Positions 7,558-11,529 of a stretch of DNA of 11,529 nucleotides are shown in pieces. Each line of letters opens with the position of its first letter. Position 1 is the first letter of the stretch. Both the position numbers and the translations under genes were made by a program. The stretch covers positions 1-11,529 of the forward strand of contig JAEWRF010000217.1 in NCBI GenBank assembly GCA_023460155.1. Direction: 5' to 3'. Source of the DNA: Bacillota bacterium. Lineage in GTDB: Bacteria; Bacillota; Clostridia; Oscillospirales; Acutalibacteraceae. The notes under the pieces were generated by a model, which saw only the letters and a list, made by a program, of their open reading frames with translations, did no database searches and was not told where the DNA came from.

Positions 7558-7586
7558 TCCCGCAGTTTCGGCTGCGGGATTTTTTG
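7558..7586 (+). terminator. Terminator of FMN riboswitch 1
   Basis: An 8-bp GC-rich stem (TCCCGCAG, 7558-7565, with CTGCGGGA, 7572-7579), a 6-nt loop, then six T. A smaller GCGC/GCGC hairpin with five T lies just upstream (7540-7555) and may be part of the expression platform. Confidence 0.88.
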
Positions 7587-7618
7587 TACCCCAAAGGCGA
7601 AAGATTGAAAACTGAATA

Positions 7619-7748
7619 ATCTTCAGGGCGGGGCGCAAATCCCCACCGGCGGTAAAGCGGCGTCAGCCGATCAGCCCGCAAGCGATCAGTCAGTCGCAGA
7701 TTCCGGTTCAATTCCGGAGCCGACGGTATAGTCCGGATGGAAGAAGAT
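7619..7748 (+). ncRNA. FMN riboswitch (RFN element), copy 2
   Basis: This is a second complete FMN aptamer with the same conserved blocks (CTTCAGGGCGGGG, CCCCACCGGCGGTAAAGC, AGCCCGCAAGCG, CAGATTCCGGT, CCGGAGCCGACGGTATAG, TCCGGATGG). P1 is six perfect pairs, ATCTTC (7619-7624) with GAAGAT (7743-7748). Variable loops differ from copy 1 while the core is unchanged, so it does not look like a decaying or very recent duplicate. It lies 33 bp after terminator 1 and has its own terminator, on the same predicted transcript leading to ribU. Confidence 0.96.
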
Positions 7749-7754
7749 AGGAAC

Positions 7755-7794
7755 AAAAAAGGGCCCTGAGCATTTTTGCCGAGGCTCTTTTTTT
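7755..7794 (+). terminator. Terminator of FMN riboswitch 2
   Basis: The stem pairs AGGGCC (7760-7765) with GGCTCT (7783-7788, one G-T pair) and extends outward by five A-T pairs into the T-run at 7788-7794. The run of A before and T after the stem is typical of an intrinsic terminator. It ends 21 bp before the ribU Shine-Dalgarno site. Confidence 0.8.
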
Positions 7795-7825
7795 AATTCA
7801 TTTCCTATCCGAAACGAGGTTTCCA

Positions 7826-8461
7826 GTGAACAGCATTGAAAATTTGAAGGAACAGTCAAAGTCCGTCTTTGAAATCCGCAACGTCGCTCAGATCGGCGTA
7901 CTCGGCGGCATTGCCTTTATTCTGATGACGATTGAGTTTCCTCTCTGGTTTGCTCCCGGATTTTACCGGCTTGATGTCAGCGAACTTCCGGTACTGATCG
8001 GCAGCTTTGCCATGGGACCGCTTGCCGGTATTCTGATTGAGATGATAAAAGTCCTGCTGTATTTCTTTATTCACGGCAGTTCAACGGCAGGGGTAGGGGA
8101 CTTTGCAAATTTTATTTTCGGATGTTCCCTTGCAGTTCCGGGCGCGATTATTTACCAGCGCCGCAAAAGCCGAAGGAATGCGCTGATCGGTCTTGCAGTC
8201 GGCACGCTTGCCATGACTGCCGTGGGCGCCATTCTGAACGCGTATCTGCTTCTGCCCGTTTATTCCGCCGCCTTTCATATGCCGATGGAGGCGCTGATTC
8301 AAATGGGCACGGCGGTGAATCCCGCAATCAACGGCCTCTGGGCGTTCATCCTTCTGGCGGTCGTGCCGTTCAACCTGTTCAAAGGAATTTTAGTCTCCTG
8401 CCTGACCATGCTGCTTTATAAAAGCGTCAGCCCGATTCTTCACAACCGAATCCGTCATTAA
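7826..8461 (+). CDS. ribU: ECF transporter S component, riboflavin (RibU)
   Basis: This 211-aa integral membrane protein with about six hydrophobic segments is the substrate-binding (S) subunit of an energy-coupling-factor importer for riboflavin. RibU-type blocks are FYRLDVSELPVLIGSFAMGP (46-65), GVGDFANF (89-96), NAYLLLPVYS (139-148) and PFNLFKG (181-187). It needs the shared EcfA/EcfA'/EcfT module, which is not in this window. The start is GTG 7826, supported by GAGG (7816-7819) 6 bp upstream. Two FMN riboswitches in the leader independently support flavin transport. The next gene, metK, has its own promoter, so ribU appears monocistronic; no clear terminator was seen after its stop. Confidence 0.95.
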   Translation: MNSIENLKEQSKSVFEIRNVAQIGVLGGIAFILMTIEFPLWFAPGFYRLDVSELPVLIGSFAMGPLAGILIEMIKVLLYFFIHGSSTAGVGDFANFIFGCSLAVPGAIIYQRRKSRRNALIGLAVGTLAMTAVGAILNAYLLLPVYSAAFHMPMEALIQMGTAVNPAINGLWAFILLAVVPFNLFKGILVSCLTMLLYKSVSPILHNRIRH

Positions 8462-8489
8462 TTTCTCGGAAAAAGTTCTTTCAGGACGG

Positions 8490-8518
8490 TTTACAATTGG
8501 CTTTATAACTGCTATAAT
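8490..8518 (+). promoter_or_regulatory. Promoter of metK
   Basis: TTTACA (8490-8495), a 17-bp spacer and a perfect TATAAT (8513-8518). Transcription would start near 8525, about 12 nt before the SAM riboswitch. Confidence 0.82.
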
Positions 8519-8536
8519 AATAAAAATTGAATATTT

Positions 8537-8632
8537 CCTTATCAAGAGTGACGGAGGGAACAGGCCCTGTGATGTCCGGCAACCTGCCATAAAGTAAGGT
8601 GCCAAATCCTGCGGGAAAGCCGAGAGATGAGG
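8537..8632 (+). ncRNA. SAM-I riboswitch (S-box)
   Basis: The S-box consensus is clear: CTTATCAAGAGTGACGGAGG, GGCCCTGTGATGTCCGGCAA, CCTGCC, AAGGTGCCAAATCCTGCGGG and CCGAGAGATGAGG. P1 pairs CCTTATC (8537-8543) with GATGAGG (8626-8632). SAM binding should promote the terminator immediately downstream and shut off SAM synthetase, a direct end-product feedback loop. Confidence 0.97.
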
Positions 8633-8637
8633 TTGTT

Positions 8638-8669
8638 ATTGCCGTGCGGTTTTCCGTACGGCAATTTTT
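8638..8669 (+). terminator. Terminator of the SAM riboswitch
   Basis: A 12-bp stem, ATTGCCGTGCGG (8638-8649) with CCGTACGGCAAT (8654-8665, one G-T pair), a TTTT loop, and a T-run at 8665-8669. It ends 7 bp before the metK Shine-Dalgarno site. Confidence 0.93.
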
Positions 8670-8689
8670 GTAGTTTAGGAGGATGCAGA

Positions 8690-9874
8690 ATGTCAAAACA
8701 TTTTTTTACTTCAGAATCCATTACGGAAGGTCATCCGGACAAGGTCTGCGACCAGATCGCCGACGCCGTGCTGGATGCCATTCTGGCGCAGGATCAGGAT
8801 GCGCACGTAGCCTGTGAGGTTACGGCGATTACCGGTATTGTTCACGTGTTCGGGGAGATTTCCACCACCTGTTACGTTGACATTCCCGCAATTGTCCGCG
8901 ATGTGATCCGTGAGATCGGCTACGACAAGCCGGAATACGGGTTCGACGGCAACACCTGCGGGGTGCTGACTTCCATCGATGTTCAGTCTCCCGATATTGC
9001 TATGGGGGTCAACAAGTCCTTTGAGGCGCAGAACGGCGCCGTTGACGCGGATGACCAGATCGGCGCCGGCGACCAGGGAATCATGTTCGGCTTCGCCTGC
9101 GACGAAACTCCAGAGCTGATGCCGATTGCAATTTCGCTTGCACACCGGCTTTCAAAAAAGCTGAGCGAAGTCCGCAGATCCGGCGAACTTGCCTATCTCC
9201 GTCCGGACGGAAAAACTCAGGTAACCATTGAATATGAAGATGACCGTCCTGTGCGCGTAGACGCGGTTGTTGTTTCCGCCCAGCATGACGCAGCGGTTCC
9301 GCTTTCGCAGATCCGCGCGGATATTTTGGCAAAGGTCATAAAAAAGGTCATTCCCGAAAAATGGCTCGATGAAAAGACGAAGTATTATATCAACCCGACG
9401 GGCCGCTTTGTCATCGGCGGACCGGTGGGGGACAGCGGACTGACCGGGCGCAAGATCATTGCCGATACCTACGGCGGCTACGGCCATCACGGCGGCGGTG
9501 CTTTTTCCGGGAAAGACCCGACAAAAGTGGACCGTTCCGCGTCCTACGCAGCGCGCTGGGTTGCGAAAAATATTGTGAAGGCAGGGCTCGCCAGAAAATG
9601 TGAGGTGCAGCTTGCCTACGCGATCGGTGTCGCGCATCCGGTGTCGATCATGGTGGATTCGTTCGGAACTTCCTCTTACGGCAACGATGAGCTTGCCGGA
9701 GCCGTTTCCAAAGTGTTCGATTTAAGGCCGAGCTCCATTATCCGCGAACTGGATCTGAAAAAACCAATCTACCGCTCCGTTTCAAATTACGGTCATATGG
9801 GACGCGAGGATCTGGGCGTATCCTGGGAAAAATGCGACCGTGTCGGCGCTTTGCTTGCAGCACTCAAAAAATAA
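8690..9874 (+). CDS. metK: S-adenosylmethionine synthetase
   Basis: MetK makes S-adenosylmethionine from methionine and ATP in the cytoplasm. It is 394 aa, normal for the family. Signature motifs are GHPDK (14-18), GAGDQG (125-130), FVIGGPVGDSGLTGRK (240-255), GGGAFSGKD (268-276) and DRSASYAARW (281-290). The start is ATG 8690, with a strong AGGAGG (8677-8682) 7 bp upstream. A longer frame from 8627 begins inside the SAM riboswitch and is not used. The gene is controlled by its own promoter and SAM-I riboswitch and followed by a hairpin terminator. No anomalies were seen. Confidence 0.98.
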   Translation: MSKHFFTSESITEGHPDKVCDQIADAVLDAILAQDQDAHVACEVTAITGIVHVFGEISTTCYVDIPAIVRDVIREIGYDKPEYGFDGNTCGVLTSIDVQSPDIAMGVNKSFEAQNGAVDADDQIGAGDQGIMFGFACDETPELMPIAISLAHRLSKKLSEVRRSGELAYLRPDGKTQVTIEYEDDRPVRVDAVVVSAQHDAAVPLSQIRADILAKVIKKVIPEKWLDEKTKYYINPTGRFVIGGPVGDSGLTGRKIIADTYGGYGHHGGGAFSGKDPTKVDRSASYAARWVAKNIVKAGLARKCEVQLAYAIGVAHPVSIMVDSFGTSSYGNDELAGAVSKVFDLRPSSIIRELDLKKPIYRSVSNYGHMGREDLGVSWEKCDRVGALLAALKK

Positions 9875-9885
9875 TTCTGTCACGC

Positions 9886-9922
9886 AATCACCCCGGCGCA
9901 TAGACTGTGCTGGGGTGATTTT
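9886..9922 (+). terminator. metK terminator that also carries the next gene's ribosome binding site
   Basis: A 15-bp stem (9886-9900 with 9906-9920, two G-T pairs) with a TAGAC loop, followed by TTTT. Its 3' arm includes GGGGTG (9912-9917), which sits 5 bp before the ATG at 9923 and is the only plausible Shine-Dalgarno site for that gene. In an RNA that reads through, the same hairpin would hide the ribosome binding site. Confidence 0.75.
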
Positions 9923-10258
9923 ATGTTCGATATTGGAATAAGAGTCGTTTTCGTCCTTTTTGCCGTGGTTGGAATCGTCTGTCTGCTCCACCGTTTCCTT
10001 CTTTGGCTGTTAAAGACCGACAATCCCGGAAAGCTGATGCTCATCATGACACTGAAAGGCCACGACGAAAAAGCGGAGTTCACGCTCAGGAGCGCGATGG
10101 AGCGCATCCGATGGATCGGCAGCGGCGAAGTGCAGCTTATCTGCGTCGACTGCGGAATGGACCGCGAAACAAGAACGGTCTGCGAACTGCTTTCTCTGGA
10201 TCTTCCCGGCATCCGTCTGTGTTATCCGGAAGAATTATGCGAAATAATCTGCGGATAA
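9923..10258 (+). CDS. Small membrane-anchored protein of unknown function
   Basis: This is a 111-aa protein. Residues 4-30 form one hydrophobic segment (IGIRVVFVLFAVVGIVCLL and onward), followed by a soluble part of about 80 residues with LMLIMTLKGHDEKAEF (38-53), IRWIGSG (62-68), LICVDCGMDRETR (72-84) and a Cys-containing end (CYPEELCEIIC). The regular alternation of hydrophobic strands and helices suggests a small compact alpha/beta domain facing the cytoplasm. I do not recognise a named family. The five Cys residues in 74-110 might be functional, but no standard metal motif is visible. Translation would start at ATG 9923, whose GGGGTG site lies inside the metK terminator hairpin. No separate promoter was found, so expression may depend on readthrough from metK or on a promoter inside metK. 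Length and translation start make it a likely real gene. Confidence 0.7.
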   Translation: MFDIGIRVVFVLFAVVGIVCLLHRFLLWLLKTDNPGKLMLIMTLKGHDEKAEFTLRSAMERIRWIGSGEVQLICVDCGMDRETRTVCELLSLDLPGIRLCYPEELCEIICG

Positions 10259-10260
10259 AA

Positions 10261-10289
10261 TTGCAAATACATAGCGAATCGACTATACT
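10261..10289 (+). promoter_or_regulatory. Promoter of the recD2 leader RNA
   Basis: TTGCAA (10261-10266), a 17-bp spacer and TATACT (10284-10289), starting 3 bp after the stop codon of the preceding gene. The predicted start, near 10296, coincides with the first base of the closing helix of the RNA described next. Confidence 0.65.
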
Positions 10290-10295
10290 TAGAAT

Positions 10296-10450
10296 AGCAC
10301 TGCGCAAAGTGAGCATCGTCGAATCTGCAGCTCAATCTTTGCGAGAGACAAGGACAAAACCGGAGGAATCCTGCCGGATTCCGAGTATTTTGGACGCGGA
10401 ATCCGCACAAAAAGCGGCGCAAAGGCGGCGCGTGTGAATTGTGCGGTGCT
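10296..10450 (+). ncRNA. Candidate structured RNA upstream of recD2 (unassigned)
   Basis: The two ends of this 155-nt stretch pair: AGCACTGCGCAA (10296-10307) with TTGTGCGGTGCT (10439-10450), 12 bp with two wobble pairs. Inside, CTTTGCG (10337-10343) pairs with CGCAAAG (10418-10424), GGAATCC (10365-10371) pairs with GGATTCC (10376-10382), and TGAGC (10310-10314) pairs with GCTCA (10330-10334). Competing helices are also possible (see findings). No terminator follows; recD2's Shine-Dalgarno site begins 25 nt later. It could be a recD2 leader or an independent RNA; a rod with a closing stem beginning at the transcription start is reminiscent of 6S RNA, but I could not match it to 6S or any riboswitch consensus I know. 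The structure is read by eye, without energy calculation. Confidence 0.42.
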
Positions 10451-10486
10451 GCCCCAAATCAAAACAATGGATATGAGGGACTCGGA

Positions 10487-11529
10487 GTGGATCAGGAAAA
10501 GCTCCTTGAAATGACCGGAACGGTGGAACAGCTCGTTTTTCGGAATGAAAAAAACGGTTATTCCGTCGTTGAACTGAACAGCGGCGGGGAACTGGTGACG
10601 GTTGTCGGAGAAATCCCCGGGGTTTCCGTGGGCGAGAGCCTGCACGTCGTCGGTAACTGGGTTAACTCGGCGAATTACGGGACGCAGTTTAAAGCAGAGG
10701 CTTTTGAACGTTCCCGCCCCGAAACGGCTTCGGCCGTTCTAAAATATCTTTCTTCCGGAGCCGTCAAGGGTGTTGGGCCGGGAACCGCGCAGAAAATTGT
10801 GGATCTTTTCGGGGAAACAGCTCTGCAGGTAATGGAAAAAGAGCCGGAGCGGCTCTGCGCAATCAGAGGCATAACGAAGGAACGCGCGGAGAAAATCAGC
10901 GGGGAGCTGATTCGGGTCGGAGGCATGCGCGAAATGATGGCCAAAATGGGAGGGCTCGGCATCACGCCGGAGGAAGCCGTTCGCATCTGGAAAATCTTCG
11001 GTGCCGATGCCGATCAGCGCATTGCTGAGAATCCTTATTGCCTGTGCCTGGAAGGGCTTGACATCGGCTTCGACCGTGCCGACCGCATCGCCGCGGCAAT
11101 GGAGCGCCCGCAGGATGATATTCTTCGGGTTCGCGCCGGGCTTCTCCATGTGCTCCGCCATAACCTGGGGAACGGACATACCTGCCTGCCTTCGGACAGG
11201 CTCTCGGCAACCGCCGCAAAAATGCTCGGCGTCGGGCTGGAACAGACGGCGGAAGCCCTTGATTCATTGGAGAGCGACGGCTCCGTCCTCTCCCGCGGAA
11301 TCGGCGAGAGAACATTCACCTTTTTGCCGGATCAATATCAGTCGGAAGTTTACATTTCCGGGCGGATGCGCATGATGCTTCACTACCCGGCCCCCCCTAT
11401 TGTCGGCGTCGATTCCATGATTTCCGATATTGAAAGCACGGACGGCCTTCAATACGCGGAGGGGCAGCGGCAGGCTGTGCGCGAAGCCCTTTCCAAAGGC
11501 CTCCTGATCCTTACCGGAGGCCCGGGAAC
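10487..11529 (+). CDS. recD2: RecD2-type ATP-dependent DNA helicase (3' end cut off by window)
   Basis: RecD2 is a superfamily 1B 5'-to-3' DNA helicase found outside the RecBCD complex, linked to DNA repair and replication-fork maintenance. The 347 complete codons visible cover the N-terminal region only: an OB-like domain (TGTVEQLVFRNEKNGYSVVEL, starting about residue 10), a helix-hairpin-helix region (LSSGAVKGVGPGTAQKIV and ERLCAIRGITKERAEKI, about 88-145) and the linker up to the helicase core. The frame is still open at the window edge, which falls inside the Walker A motif (LTGGPG, then a partial Thr codon). The start is GTG 10487, supported by GAGGGA (10475-10480) 6 bp upstream; the alternative ATG 10511 has no comparable site. 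It is probably transcribed from the promoter at 10261-10289 through the structured leader. Confidence 0.93.
   Translation, partial: MDQEKLLEMTGTVEQLVFRNEKNGYSVVELNSGGELVTVVGEIPGVSVGESLHVVGNWVNSANYGTQFKAEAFERSRPETASAVLKYLSSGAVKGVGPGTAQKIVDLFGETALQVMEKEPERLCAIRGITKERAEKISGELIRVGGMREMMAKMGGLGITPEEAVRIWKIFGADADQRIAENPYCLCLEGLDIGFDRADRIAAAMERPQDDILRVRAGLLHVLRHNLGNGHTCLPSDRLSATAAKMLGVGLEQTAEALDSLESDGSVLSRGIGERTFTFLPDQYQSEVYISGRMRMMLHYPAPPIVGVDSMISDIESTDGLQYAEGQRQAVREALSKGLLILTGGPG

Noticed and set aside
7385..7756. 123-codon minus-strand frame spanning the FMN riboswitches
   Set aside because: It is the complement of two highly conserved RNA aptamers; its coding appearance comes from the GC-rich aptamer repeats.
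8627..8689. N-terminal extension of metK from ATG 8627
   Set aside because: It begins inside P1 of the SAM riboswitch and runs through the terminator. ATG 8690 has a perfect AGGAGG and matches the usual MetK N-terminus.
10003..10437. 144-codon + strand frame overlapping the small membrane protein gene and the recD2 leader
   Set aside because: It is in a shifted frame over the 111-aa gene, very rich in Arg/Ser/His, without start signals, and runs through the structured RNA region.
10296..10450. Assignment of the recD2 leader as tmRNA, RNase P RNA, SRP RNA or T-box
   Set aside because: None of their consensus blocks are visible (no GAGGAAAGTCC, no SRP GGAAG/GCAA apical motif, no T-box TGGAACCGCG). 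6S-like remains only a possibility because its sequence is poorly conserved.

Overview
The window looks like chromosome from a Gram-positive anaerobe of the class Clostridia, probably Ruminococcaceae/Oscillospirales-like. The reasons are purine-rich Shine-Dalgarno sites, GTG and TTG starts, strong sigma-A-type promoters, transcription-terminating FMN and SAM-I riboswitches, an ECF-type RibU, a Ppx/GppA gene next to ppk1, and RecD2 in an organism that also uses intrinsic terminators heavily. The taxonomic placement is inference. No mobile element, CRISPR array, tRNA or rRNA was seen.

Layout. 1-974 (+) is the 3' four-fifths of tuf (EF-Tu). Two long perfect hairpins (990-1075) separate it from a convergent minus-strand operon read from a good promoter at 5939-5911. 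The operon order is a Ppx/GppA-family gene (5879-4326), ppk1 (4310-2184) and an atypical 6-phosphofructokinase (2156-1080), with gaps of only 15 and 27 bp. Divergent from it is a membrane-anchored CapA-family metallophosphatase-like gene (6059-7363, +). The 462-bp gap after capA is filled by two complete FMN riboswitch aptamers in tandem, each followed by its own intrinsic terminator, ahead of ribU (7826-8461), the riboflavin-binding component of an ECF importer. A second promoter and a SAM-I riboswitch with terminator precede metK (8690-9874). A hairpin terminator follows, and its 3' arm also carries the ribosome binding site of a small membrane protein gene of unknown function (9923-10258). 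A further promoter then drives a leader of about 190 nt that can fold into a closed multi-helix RNA, followed by recD2 (10487 to the window end, cut at the Walker A motif).

How the genes relate. The minus-strand operon links polyphosphate synthesis, a polyphosphatase-fold protein with degraded active-site motifs, and a glycolytic kinase. ribU and metK are unrelated metabolically, but each is switched off by its end product or cofactor (FMN, SAM) through premature termination.

The points that most deserve a second look are the tandem FMN riboswitches, the apparently degenerate Ppx/GppA partner of PPK1, the unusual PFK active-site residues, and the unassigned, possibly bistable RNA upstream of recD2.
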